64,000 bases of DNA, taken from positions 310,001-374,000 of the forward strand of contig VTPC01000634.1 in assembly GCA_011009095.1 (NCBI GenBank), given 5' to 3'. Numbering within the stretch: the first letter of the stretch is position 1; every line of letters begins with the position of its first letter. The DNA comes from Ignelater luminosus. Taxonomy: Eukaryota > Arthropoda > Insecta > Coleoptera > Elateridae. The translations under genes were made by a program, and so were the position numbers. The notes under the pieces were generated by a model. The model searched no databases and was not told the origin of the DNA. It was given only the letters and a program-made list of their open reading frames with translations. Below, piece after piece: positions 11,670-22,850 of the stretch.

Positions 11670-12150
11670 TCAGTATGATGTTGCTGTAGACGGTATAGAG
11701 TCCCTATCCAGAACGGCGTCCAAGCGATGCGATGGTAGTAATGGTGTTAAAGTCGGTGGAGGTAAGTTCGCAGACGACCTAGTAACTCCGAAGCAGGACC
11801 ATAACTTAGTGATAGTGCTGCAATTCATTGTTAATACGTTAAAATTGTTTATTTGCAAAAATTGTAGGACATATTTGATGGTTTTAGCAATAGTAGTAAA
11901 AAATGGTATTTTGCTTTTCAGAATCAAAATTCGATATCGGACTACCGAATGAAGAATCTTGGCATGTGCAATGCTGTATGCGCGCTTGGAGGCGTCTGCA
12001 AGGGGTTCCTTATCATAGCGTCGTTCGTCGAAAGCTCTGGTGGTGTTTCCTAAAAGCAGGAGCCGCCTAAAATTGTCGTGGTGTAGATGAACTGTAACTG
12101 GGGATCCCAAACCACAGTTAGTGTCATAGGGTGGCAGGCGGCTCCATTGT
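11670..12150 (-). other. Unassigned protein-like, GC-richer block
   Basis: An open minus frame starts upstream of its first ATG (it can be read from about 12150, RLPPYDTNCGLG) and ends near 11670. The middle (about 11800-11930) is AT-rich, while both ends are GC-richer and look coding. Residues such as NTTRAFDERRYDKEPLADAS read as real protein, but I do not recognise a family. An inverted GGCGGCTCC pair sits at about 12058 and 12135. It could be a decayed mobile-element ORF with an insertion, or exon debris. No splice sites are convincing. Confidence 0.3.
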
Positions 12151-13300
12151 GATAAATGGAAAATGGTGAAGGTACCTTACCAACTTTTCTGCACAACACC
12201 AAATACTACTGACCGTTGAGTACATTGTGTTTTTTTTATTGAAACGTAAGTATAGTTATTGCTGTGAGTACTGCGTCAGGTGAGCACTAAAGGGTTTATT
12301 CTTACTAAAATCTGTTAAGTTGACGTTGGCTTAAGCTTTTAAATTAGGCTTTTGGATTATCCAGGATTTTAAGATTAATTAGGTTAGCTTTATATTTTAA
12401 ATGATTATGCCAAAAATACTAGCATGTCTTTAGATCAGTGACAAATCTTCATATTCAGTTTCTGCAGTTAAAAGATGCTGAATTATTGAAATTCAAAAAA
12501 GTTGCGGTATTACAAGAATCTTTGAACTGGCCGGAACGTTTTAAACCAACGCACTAATATTGAATTTTGTTTTAGTTAATCTAAACTACTACTGATAATT
12601 TGTAATTAGCTGTTGTTAAACATTGCTATAGTCATTAGATATTCTGTTGATACTGAATTATTAATTAAAGAGATTATTGAAACACTTTTATTTTAAAATA
12701 CTAAATTTCATGGTTAATGAAACTATAAATTATTCAATTCAAGAAATCTGCATAGTGTTTATCAGAAAATCGCTGTTCATAACATAAAACAAACCTTACA
12801 GTCTTAAACCTTTTGATAAGAGGAATACCTTTTCTTTCTAAATAAGTGACCAAGCAGAATTTTATAACGACATAATTTAGAAAATTACAACGTTATTTTT
12901 GAAATCCAATAATCATGAAATAAGCCAATAAGAAGTCTTGCAAGATGTTTTGCGTTTTATAAATAACAGCACTTCATTTAATAATCAACCACGTTCATCA
13001 AATAGTCCCTCTGTATTTACTATTAACTTTTAGTCCTGTGTTCTTTAAAAAGCCATTTGTTGAAAAAATACAGTTTATGGATGCTAATTCTTCGTAAGTT
13101 CGTGCAAAATTCCTAGGTGGAAAAAAAATACTGTATTAGTACAGTATTTTGGAGAGAGCTGCCCTTGGAGATCAGTAGTAGAATCCTATTAATTAAAATC
13201 ATTACTTACTCAAGTAATGTTTATCTTCAGTTGTATAAAAATACTTATTACGACTACAAAAACTGAAGAACAACTGAAAACAGTTTTAATTAAAAATTGG
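12151..13300. other. Intergenic, nothing recognised
   Basis: AT-rich sequence downstream (3') of protease homologue B. A short palindrome, AATACTGTA..TACAGTATT, is seen near 13128-13149. Nothing else is supported. Confidence 0.4.
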
Positions 13301-13303
13301 ACA

Positions 13304-13309
13304 TTTATT
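13304..13309 (-). terminator. Poly(A) signal of protease homologue B
   Basis: AATAAA on the minus strand, 70 bases past the TAA at 13379-13381, a normal position for a short insect 3' UTR. Confidence 0.6.
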
Positions 13310-13378
13310 TAAAACAATATTCACAAAATGTGTATATCAATTTTTAAAATTTGCTTAATCACTAGTGTAAGGCAAGCA

Positions 13379-14985
13379 TTAAACATTATAGGAGCTGCTA
13401 TCAATATTCAGTCTTTTCACGTGTTGGTCTATCCAATCACGGAAATGTGCCACGTCAACGTAAACCCCCGGTACACCATCATCTCCACATCCAATACCCC
13501 ATGCTACCATACCGGCTTGTAAGTACCGTTTTGGATTACGTGGATCGGGGCAAACTAAAGGACTTCCTCCATCACCCTACAATAAATAAAAATGTCGTTA
13601 TATGAGACTACTTTTTACAGTATCAATATTGAATAGTGTAGTACTTACAGTACAGGTATCTATTCCAGGCTCTCCACCAGCACAAACGAACGATTCGTGC
13701 AATTTGAAAAGATTTCCTAATCGAGTTTGGCGTAAAGCTTCTTGACATGGGCCTTTCTGAACAATTGGAAGTTTAATCTTCTTTAGAATTACTTGATATA
13801 TTCCTTTCTGGCCTAAAAGATGGAATAAAATGAAATCTCCATTAAAACAATCTTAAAAAGTGAAACAGAATTTTGTAAAAGAGTTAAATAGTATAATTGC
13901 ATATAATTCTGCACTTGAAATAAAAAGTCGTGTTCGTGAACTGCCGCGAGGAAAACAATTTAGATGCCAAAATTCCTCAAACAGGTTCCAAATAAAGTAA
14001 TAAATTTGCTATTCAATTTAAAGATTAATGACAGTCTTGTTTGCTATATTTAAAACTTTGTATGTTTCTGTGAAGATAAACTTAATGATGTTCTAATAGA
14101 GAATTTTATAATAAAATTGAACTGCAATAGATACGGTCAACGTTCTATATTCTTGTTACTAAAGTAAGGGTCAATTCCATGTAGTACATATTCAGAATAT
14201 TAAATATTAGATCTCATAAAAGTATGTAAACTATTCAAATGCACAAGCTAATAAATTAAAACCTAAAAATGAATTTAATACTAACACGTGATAAAACAGA
14301 TAAAAACAAATACTCACCAAATATATTCTTTCCCCAACCACTTGCAAAACATTCCCTAGAGTTGAAAATTGTCCCTTTCGGAGGTAAGCAGATACTTGCA
14401 ATATGTGGTGCTCTACTGAAGGGTTCGTCAAGGACAAGAAGGGCTACATCATTAAACAAGTTGTTAGAAGTGAAACCTTCATGAAGAATAATTTCTCGGA
14501 CATCTCTTTCTTGATAAGGATAGCGTTCTCTTTCTGTTTGTGTATCCCATTCACCTGCTCTTACCACTATTTCTTCTGTTTTATGTCTATGAAAATAATA
14601 AAATACACAACTGCATATCAAAGATTAGCACAAAACTCACTTAAATACACAATGAGCTCCAGTGAGAACTAAATTTGGAGCAATCAATGAACCACCGCAT
14701 AGAGCCAGTGGTTGATTACTGGAAGGAATGTGATTTTTGTTCAAAACTGCCAACATCCATGGGAATTCACCATATTCTGCTTCGTTGGCATTGTTTCCAG
14801 TAATTTTGAAACCGACACCATTTGGATTTCTGATACCACAGCCAATTTTTTCAGGTGGTGGCGTTACAGGAGGTGGTGTTACAACTTCTCCAGGCTCTTT
14901 TGTTGTTACTTCTGGAGGAATTGGTTTGCCCTCAGGTATCTTGCAACATACTTCCAAATAGTTCTCACACGAGTTGCTTCCGAAT
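13379..14985 (-). CDS. Clip-domain serine protease homologue B, exons 2-5
   Basis: Four exons are clear: 14985-14641, 14586-14318, 13812-13649 and 13576-13379, each with GT-AG borders and matching phase. Exon 2 begins with the second half of a clip domain (CENYLEVCC), then a Pro-rich linker, then [11 protein letters not shown] and [10 protein letters not shown], the start of a trypsin-like domain, with the His motif LTGAHCV. Exon 3 holds the Asp motif (NDVALLVLD) and CFASGWGK. Exon 5 holds GDGGSPLVC, where family enzymes have GDSGGP, so the nucleophile Ser is Gly and proteolysis is not expected. This is the hallmark of PPAF-2 / masquerade-like homologues, secreted cofactors that help active proteases switch on prophenoloxidase. 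Joined to the exon at 31049-31347, the total is 1275 nt, an exact frame of 424 aa, with His211, Asp261 and Gly362. The C-terminus reads DSSSYNV. Confidence 0.9.
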
Positions 14986-15049
14986 CTAGAAGAAAGGCTT
15001 CCACTAAAACCATATTTAAATAAATTCCACAATCAATTTTGATTGTTAT

Positions 15050-16380
15050 GATTTGCCGAAAATGGTAAATGTATGTCTTGGAAATATGACATGAGTTAAT
15101 AAGATTGATAATACTAAATTTAAAATGATTAATAATATGGTATGATTACATAAAAGACTGGGATAATAAGGAATTTAATGGAAATTCTTTATTAAGCGTA
15201 TTTATATTATTTGTCTCTAAAGCAACATAATGTTAAGCAATTAAGCAATTCAGTATTGTTGTTGTTGTTAGTAGTATCTCTATTCGAATACCTTGGTTTC
15301 TTATACGTATATTTACCATCCTTAAAAGTGGATTACCTATACTTCTACAAACATAGCAGGTACGTCAATATCTTTCATACTGTTGGAACGGCAAGGTCAG
15401 TTTAACTATGTCCTGTGTACTAACAAGAAATTCCAATCTTCATTATACTTACCACAACGAATGAAAATGATCATTAGTTTCATAATAAAAATAAGTTTAG
15501 CAATGCACAAGTTAAGAGAAGAACGTTAATGCGTTGTATGCATAGACTTATTTGTAAATTCATTTTTAAGCGGGAAGTTAATAAAAGTGAGTAGTATTTC
15601 ACATCAGGTGATTCTTATTTAGTAAGTTAAAGTTTTCAAAAACATTCTAAATTTGGCTTTAGGCTAATAAACTACTAAATTAGAAAATCCTTAAACTTTT
15701 AAATTTTCACATTGTGTTTGGTCTTCAAAATATAACATACAATTTCTCACCTTTTATGTGTTAGATTTACTCACCATAAGTATATTACCATTTTTTAAAT
15801 TTTCTAATAACTTAATTTGTTTGCTAAAAATATAATGATTAGATCAGTCTTAAGAAACAATTGTAGAAAACGGCAAAACAAAAACCAAAAAATCAAGAAT
15901 TATCTGGTAAGTTATCTAACGCTGCATATAAACCCGCTAGCTGCTCTCAAGAAAATAAAAACGTTTAAAGTAAAAATGGAATATATCATATCAATCATAC
16001 TTCCATTTATCGGAATATACTTTAGAGTAATCAATGCCGGCAGTTTCTAAGAAAAAAAGCAACGCACTTGGTTTGTGTACTATAACAGTGAATTTTATTA
16101 AAGACGAAACATGTAGGCTTAGAGTCTGCTATTGCTATAGTTACTATGACTAAAGTAACTATTCACATTTCATTGAAGTATCCTATCTAAAATAGAACAT
16201 TTGGATGTTTATTGGCTTATGTCAATGGTACAATAATAACATTAGCTTACGACAGGTTTCAGATTTATTTTTTTTTACTTTCCCTGATCGCCCTAAACCT
16301 AGTGGATCAACAATTTTGTGTACGATTAACAACCCAAATAAGAGCTGTATCATTTCCAAACCATCAAGAACTAATTGCGA
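15050..16380. other. Probable intron of homologue B, nothing recognised
   Basis: AT-rich. No second candidate for the missing 5' exon of homologue B (signature CVPYY.C...DIR on the minus strand) could be found here or anywhere before 31 kb. Confidence 0.4.
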
Positions 16381-16800
16381 GCTCTTTATAAAAAAAAATT
16401 AATACCAATCCAGATACCTTACAAAAAATTCTGTTTACAGACGAAGTCACTATCTATGTTACTGGCTAAGTGAACTCACAAAATTGTAGGTATTGGTATA
16501 TAAACAATTTGCATTTATATAGCATCAGTAAAACACAGCGACCATCCAAAGCTAACATTTGGGCAGGTACCGTAAGTACCAACATTATAGGACCATTTAT
16601 TGTTAATGGAAATATTTGTGCTGAAAATTATTTATCATTACTACAAGATAACGTGATGCCAGCTCCCGCCCATAGTGCCAAAATCGTAGAGAACTATTTA
16701 AATGAAGATTTTCCACGTCGTTGGATTGGACGAAGGGGTGAAATATCCTGGCCTGTTAGGTCACCGAACCTAACGCCGATGGATTTTTTTTATTGAAGAT
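16380..16800 (+). pseudogene. Mariner-like transposase relic
   Basis: The plus strand reads KILFTDEVTIYVTG, a stop, then NCRYWYINN...ANIWAGTVSTNIIGPFIVNG...NLTPMDFFY-stop. These are the first-Asp, middle and third-Asp blocks of an IS630-Tc1-mariner transposase (FTDE; DN..PAHS; SPNLTPMDFF). Stops and a two-residue insertion after the second Asp (DNVMPAPAHS) show decay. No terminal repeats were found. It sits in the inferred long intron of homologue B. Confidence 0.75.
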
Positions 16801-19800
16801 AGTATATGAAAACAAAGGTTTTTGATGAACGCTGATGGATTTAGGCCAACTAAAATATTACAAGGTGCATCAACAAGTATTACAGCAAAGCAGTAAATGT
16901 TAATAAATACTTAAATAATTTTTATGATCGCCTCGGATTCTGTTTGGCCGTAAACGGAGATATATTTGAAACTTTGTCTTAAGATGTTTCTTATTTATTT
17001 TTTTTAAATACGTATGTTTCGACTTTTTTAAATTTGGTTTAGTGCAGAAAAATACTTGGATTTTTTGCAATTGGAAGTAAATGTTTTAAGAGAATTGTTA
17101 ATGTTTTTAAATAGGTACCTATTAAACCATTTAGGCATATATTTCTTGTTTTTCTTTTGGCAGAACTAGCAAGAATATTTACATTTAAAAGCTTTAATGT
17201 TCTGTTTTAAGTGAGACAACTTCATGCATACAATCTAAAAGTTGCTAAGGTTTCTTCCAACAATTTGACTTTAGTTGCTGTAGATATTTCAAACTTGTAG
17301 TACTGCTTGCATGTTTCGCCTTAAATAGTATTCAGTAATAAACTCTTATAGGCAATGCATTCATCTTTAATTTTTTTATATTTTCGCAGTTTATGTAGAG
17401 GTTATTTTCAATGAAAACATGTGCTTTCAAAGGATTCTAATGCTGTAATCAACAGAGATTCACATTGCAGCTACGGGAAAATACATTATAAACATACTTC
17501 TTTAGGCGATATTACTAACTCCAAAACAAACGGTTTTTTGGGCACATGTTTGCACAAACCAATCTGGTGGAATAAAACGCAAAGACGATGATGTAGACTA
17601 CGGGCTATGCGGGGAAAATAGTGAAGCAGTGAAACTGCCAGTTATTATCTCATCAAAAATAGTTTGCTATATGAAACCGAATGACTTTTGGCTGCAGTTC
17701 ATCTGCTTGTAATAGACAGTGCCAACGTTTAATAACAATACTCTTAATACAACTGACCACGAACCACATGTTACCGTGAATAGATTAAGCATGGAAATAC
17801 TGATAACTTTCTTGATGGATCGATAAGAACATGCCAAGAAAATTCTAAGTGTAGTATACCGTTAAGGGCAGCAGGGAGTCCGTGCCAGCATGAAAATAGG
17901 CGATACCTGCCCATTCGGGTACAGCCACCGGAGTCATCAGTACCAATACCCTAAGATAGTTCGCAATAATACAAGTGTAGTTATAATCGAGAAGGTATGG
18001 AATGGTCGCAGTGAACCTAAAATAAACCTGTCGTCAATAGATATATCGAGCCTGGTAGCATTTCCCTTTATAAGGTCTGTAGCGATCCGAATTTGAACTT
18101 GAGACTGGACTGCGTAGTTCCCTATTTAAAAATCAAATTCAATCGCAGACTATATTGAGAAATTGAAAAAGCGAATGGATGAACGTGCTATGTTACAAAA
18201 AGTTAATTTTCTGCAAAACCAATTATAGGTTCATTCACTGAACGAAAAACATTTAACACATTCATCCAGTGTAAAAATTCTACTAAAAAAGTTTCAACGA
18301 GCTTGAAAGAATAATAACACATAGCACGTCTTTTCAGAGTAAAATTCAAATTTTTCTAGAAATATAATATAGAACGTTAAACCACTTGCTCCAATCGTTT
18401 TTTGATTTTTCATTCGCTCACAGGCTATCTAGAAAAAGCTTCAATAGATTAGAGGATCTTGATAAGGAAACCATTCATGTGGTAGTGTATTATGGAGATT
18501 TTAATTTTGGTATCTACTTTTCCGGTGATTTTAAATTTAATAATACGTAAAAGCTGTATATCTCTTACATAATCTTGATATTTATATTTTTTAAAAGTTC
18601 CTGTTTTTGGACTGAAGAAAACTTGTCGATTCTTGATAGCCTATCTTCAATGACCGTGCTTCCTTTTAGTTGTTTAATTTCACTAAGGTTTTCTGAGATT
18701 TTCCATTAGTAGTTTAGATGAGTCAACTCAAAAACTGTAATCTACAAGAATTAATTAAGTCTTACTAAATTTTTGCCTACACCATTCCTATATATTTCCA
18801 TTCCTAAACAGCGACCTGGCGTGGCGCCATCACATAAGAAATTAAAAAAAAACTTTTAGTTTTATGATTATGGTATAGTGTGGTTTACGATCTTTCTTAT
18901 TGCGCTGTAGAACATTAATATGTAAATCACAACAGTTTTGAGCAGCATAGAGAGATGAAAAAGAAGCAAAAAATCAAGCGTTTCCTAATTTAATAGTTTG
19001 CCATTTGCGATAGACCAATAAATCCTTTCTAAGGAGAAGAACTGGTTTATTAATTTTTTGTAGCTTCCAAGTAAGTCAGTCTAACCTCAAATGTATTTGT
19101 CCACATTTTGGAATATTTTAAACCAGGCACAATCCAAGAACTCAAAAAGAATAGAATTCATCACCTCACCCATAGAGAGGATGGGGCTACGCTACAGTTC
19201 ATTTTAATTTTTGTTAGATAAAACCAGCTCTCAGGTCGATTAAAAAATATTGACTTGCAAACTGTATAACTGGACACAATCTGCAAGAAAATAAACTGAA
19301 TAAGCCATAAATGTTTTTTTGCAGTTTTTATGATTTCATGGGATTATATATTGAAAAGAATGTTGCTAACCTTAACAGTGCATTTAATTATTTACAAGTC
19401 CAGATTCACCATAAAAGAAAAACACTGTGTAAAGTCCCCTTGTCTGCTTTGTCAAGGTAAAATAAATTAATTTTTGGAAGAGATTAACTTCTCGTTCTCT
19501 ATCTTCAAACTTGTTTGATGCATTTTTTGCGCTGCGTTTTCGATTTCGTGTTAAATATTGCAGAATGAATTATATGTTACTCACCTCGTACAAGAACAAG
19601 GTCAAAAAAAAGTAATTAAAAAATTTGACATGCGCATTGAAATCGCCAGAAGAACTACGTAACGAGCAAGCCAAATGCGCAGTAACAAAACGAAAGACGA
19701 GGAAAGTAAATTAAAACAGTACAAGGTTGTACATGTGTTTTTTTAAATAAACTATGACTAAGTTATTCACATGATCTATAATTTGAAGCACCTTAATTAT

Positions 19801-20291
19801 AGTATTTAAATTAAAAATTATATTTACTCAAAATTGGAAAACTAAATTTTCCAATTATAAAAACAACAAAGAACTTGGAAATTGGAACTGTTATGAATAA
19901 ACAATCGATCAGACAATAGAAACAAAATGTAAATGTCTTTGATTATAAAAGGCTAATTTTACAATGTAAATTGTAGCTAACAACTTTGCAGATAAATATT
20001 ACGTGTACCTTGGAGATGATTTCGCGTCCTTGAATAAATTATCAAGAAACCAGTTCACTGTAGGTCAGTCTTCTTCGTTTTCGAATTAGTAATAATAATA
20101 ATAATACTAAATTGTCTAACTTTATTTTATTATTGTATTAACTGTATAATTTATTTCTTTTAGGTAGTTTTATGGTTTATTTTTTTAGTATTCGGGGAAA
20201 CATTATGTAACTTCAATTAAAAAAGAACAGCACGAGAGGATTCTTTGTACGATTTTATAACTTATGCTAATTTGCTTATTTATCTGTCTAC
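16801..20291. other. Intron or intergenic, one GC-richer block
   Basis: No gene is supported. About 17860-18110 is noticeably richer in G and C (for example GCCACCGGAGTCATCAG) than its surroundings and may be a fragment of an unrecognised repeat. A weak inverted pair (ACGTGCTATGT) lies at about 18185 and 18320. A short TAA microsatellite lies near 20090-20107. Confidence 0.4.
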
Positions 20292-21600
20292 TAAAGGGTT
20301 TTCCAATAAGAGGTGTTATTTTGATATTCAAAGAAAAGTGCCATTTTTTAATATAAATGATCGGATGTTTATTTCATTATAAAGAGGAAGGTATGCCGTT
20401 AATAGTGGAAAATAACATCAGGCAAATGACCACCACGACCACGCTTACAGGACAATATCCTTTTCATGAAATTTTCCATAACCAAATCGCAAAGTGGCTG
20501 CCCTATGTCCTCGATAGCCTCACGAATTCCATCTTTGAGGTCTTGAATCGACGCTGGGCTGTTGGCGTAGACCTTCTCTTTCACGTGGCCCCAAAGAAAG
20601 AAGTCGCAAGGTGTTAAATCACAAGATCTCGGTGGCCAATTGTGATCACCTCTTCGAGAGATAACACGGTCCGGAAACTTTTTCCGTAAAAGATCAATGG
20701 TTTCGTTGCTTGTGTGGCACGTAGCGCCGTCTTGTTGAAAGTAAACGTTGTCCAGATCAATACCATCCAATTCCGGCCATAAAAAATCGTTAATCATCTC
20801 TCGATAGCGCAATCCAGTCACCGTAACTGTTGCTCCAGCCTCATTTTCGAAAAAGTAAGGTCCAATGACTCCGCCGGACCATAAACCGCACCAAACAGTC
20901 ACACGTTGAGGATAGAGAGACTTTTCAACAATAACTCTTGGATTTTCTGAGCCCCAGATCCGACAATTTTGCTTGTTGACGAAGCCACCGAGGTGGAAAT
21001 GGGCCTCATCACTCAAGATGATTTTTCGATGGAATTCTGGATCATTTTCATGCATTTCAACGACCCAATCAGCAAAGACACGACGTTGTTGATGATCGGC
21101 CGGCTTGAGTTCTTGTGTTAACTGGACTTTATAAGCCTTAAGACCCAAATCTTTATGCAAAATACGGTGTAATGACGTTTGTGGAATGGCTAATTCCAAA
21201 GAACGACGAGGAATGGACAAACCTGGGTTTTCTTTAACACTTTCGGCTACAACAGCAATATTCTCGGCTGTTCTTGAGCGACGTGCACGGGTTTTATTCT
21301 TCACATCACTAACTTGTCCCAAGAGCTCGAATTTTTTCACCAATTTCTGTATTGCGGTCCGACAAGGTGCTTCACGGTGACCCAAAAATGTTCGAGTTTT
21401 ACGAACCGTCTCTGCCAAATTTTCACCATTTTTATAGTGAATTTTAATAATTTCAATGCGTTGTTGAAGCGTGTATCGTTCCATATTTATTAATGGCGTA
21501 GTTTCTACTTGTCAAATGTCAAAAAATGATAGCTTCAAAAGTGACATCTACCGAAATAGCGGGCTATTCAAAATAACACCTCTTATTGGAAAACCCTTTA
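20292..21600 (-). mobile_element. Complete DD41D mariner-like transposon
   Basis: The element is flanked by a TA at each end (20292-20293 and 21599-21600). It carries 31-bp terminal inverted repeats that are identical in both arms, starting AAGGGTTTTCCAATAAGAGG. Body length is 1305 bp, filled by one uninterrupted transposase gene on the minus strand. Perfect repeats plus an intact frame indicate a recent insertion that may still be mobile. It lies in the inferred first intron of homologue B, in the same orientation as that gene. Confidence 0.92.
20399..21484 (-). CDS. Mariner-like (DD41D) transposase, 361 aa, intact
   Basis: The protein cuts and pastes its own element. The N-terminal ~120 residues form a two-part helix-turn-helix DNA-binding region (RIEIIKIHYKNGENLAETVR; then IPQTSLHRILHKDLGLKAYK). 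The catalytic DDE/D domain follows, with Asp159 (ILSDEAHFH), Asp252 (FQQDGATCHTS) and Asp294 (SCDLTPCDFFLWG). There are 41 residues between the second and third Asp, the spacing that defines the DD41D branch of the IS630-Tc1-mariner superfamily. No stop or frameshift interrupts it. The ATG at 21484 is the first in frame and lies about 110 bp inside the element, as usual. Only one residue looks off family pattern (SCDLTP where SPDLTP is commoner), outside the catalytic triad. Confidence 0.92.
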   Translation of the reverse strand: MERYTLQQRIEIIKIHYKNGENLAETVRKTRTFLGHREAPCRTAIQKLVKKFELLGQVSDVKNKTRARRSRTAENIAVVAESVKENPGLSIPRRSLELAIPQTSLHRILHKDLGLKAYKVQLTQELKPADHQQRRVFADWVVEMHENDPEFHRKIILSDEAHFHLGGFVNKQNCRIWGSENPRVIVEKSLYPQRVTVWCGLWSGGVIGPYFFENEAGATVTVTGLRYREMINDFLWPELDGIDLDNVYFQQDGATCHTSNETIDLLRKKFPDRVISRRGDHNWPPRSCDLTPCDFFLWGHVKEKVYANSPASIQDLKDGIREAIEDIGQPLCDLVMENFMKRILSCKRGRGGHLPDVIFHY

Positions 21601-22850
21601 TAATATTATATGATCTCAGGTCAATCTTAAATTTAAAAAAAAACTGTTTAATGTACATTTAAATACATTTTTAGAATAATAAATCAGTTTAGACAATCAT
21701 TGAAATGGACAGTAATGTCATCTTTTATCCTTGAACTAGAACTTTAAAACATTCTACCCTCCTGCGTTTCTACCTTCTTTACTTTTTGTTTCTTCTTTGT
21801 TAAAAACATTTCGTCAATTTGGCTTTTCAAATAGTGGGGGAAGGGACACAACATTCATCTTATTAATAAAAATATGGCGTGATTGGTTTTGATCATGCAG
21901 TTTTTTAAATTTAAATTAAAGTTTTGTTGATTTCTAGACAACTAATAAATAATTGTCAAAACTTGCTGCTATTTTAAACCTGTAAACCGGATGCTTTAAC
22001 TGGCGACTTCAAAGAACATTTTTTTATTGTGTGAAGATGGAGGCGCCATTATTTCAGTATTAACAGGTTCATTTTGTGTGGTAACTTTTATCACAAACAA
22101 AACTTTTCAAGTCTATTATATTTTACCCCCCCCTCGATTTAAATCCTTATTTTTGCTTATTGTGTCAATGTTGTTCAACTACAAAGTTCTGCTTCAATGG
22201 CACTGAATGATAAAAAACTATGAACATTTTTTTAATGGGTACTTTTTTTTCTTACAGCATAAATATTGCCCTTTCGGTTATCCCAGTAATAATCTAAAAT
22301 TTCATATTTACTTCTTTTGCAAATTTGGATTATACATTAAATCTAGACTACTAGTTTGAAGATATTTTGTAAAATCTTTCATTTACTGACTACTCACTGC
22401 AGACATAACGCTGTTATTGTAAAATTTCATTTTTAAATAACTTTATAACTTTATTGTAAGAAATTTTATTCTTTTAAACGCTGTCTCTCAACTGATGACT
22501 TCGACTCCGGACTCTAGTGATTAGTATGGTTTTGTTGCAGCAGTAACTTTTATTGTTGAAACAAATGTATCATGCAACTTTTTGCGCAGTTCATGAAACC
22601 TTGAAAGATAATATCAGTTCATGCACAAATCGTATTGTAACTGTAAAATGAGCACGTGTAAATGGTTTTATAAATGTAATTTAAAATTAATAAGTTAACA
22701 AGAATACATTTCATGTAATTGTTTCTTCGAAGTGACGCTCATGACAACTACTGTATATTAAAAGGTTGTTTTACTAAATAAGTTTAAAGTAAACAGAAGG
22801 GTTGGGCTCCTATCGTTATAAAAAGTACTATCGGCACAACTAGTAATCTG
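21601..22850. other. Intron or intergenic, nothing recognised
   Basis: AT-rich sequence with homopolymer runs and a C8 tract near 22126. No gene seen. Confidence 0.4.

Noticed and set aside
14712..15023. Plus-strand frames opposite homologue B exon 2 (and similar ones opposite C and both transposases)
   Set aside because: Antisense shadows of real coding exons.
18165..18425. Possible 260-bp foldback (ACGTGCTATGT pair, GCGAATG pair)
   Set aside because: Only isolated short words pair and the intervening sequence does not.
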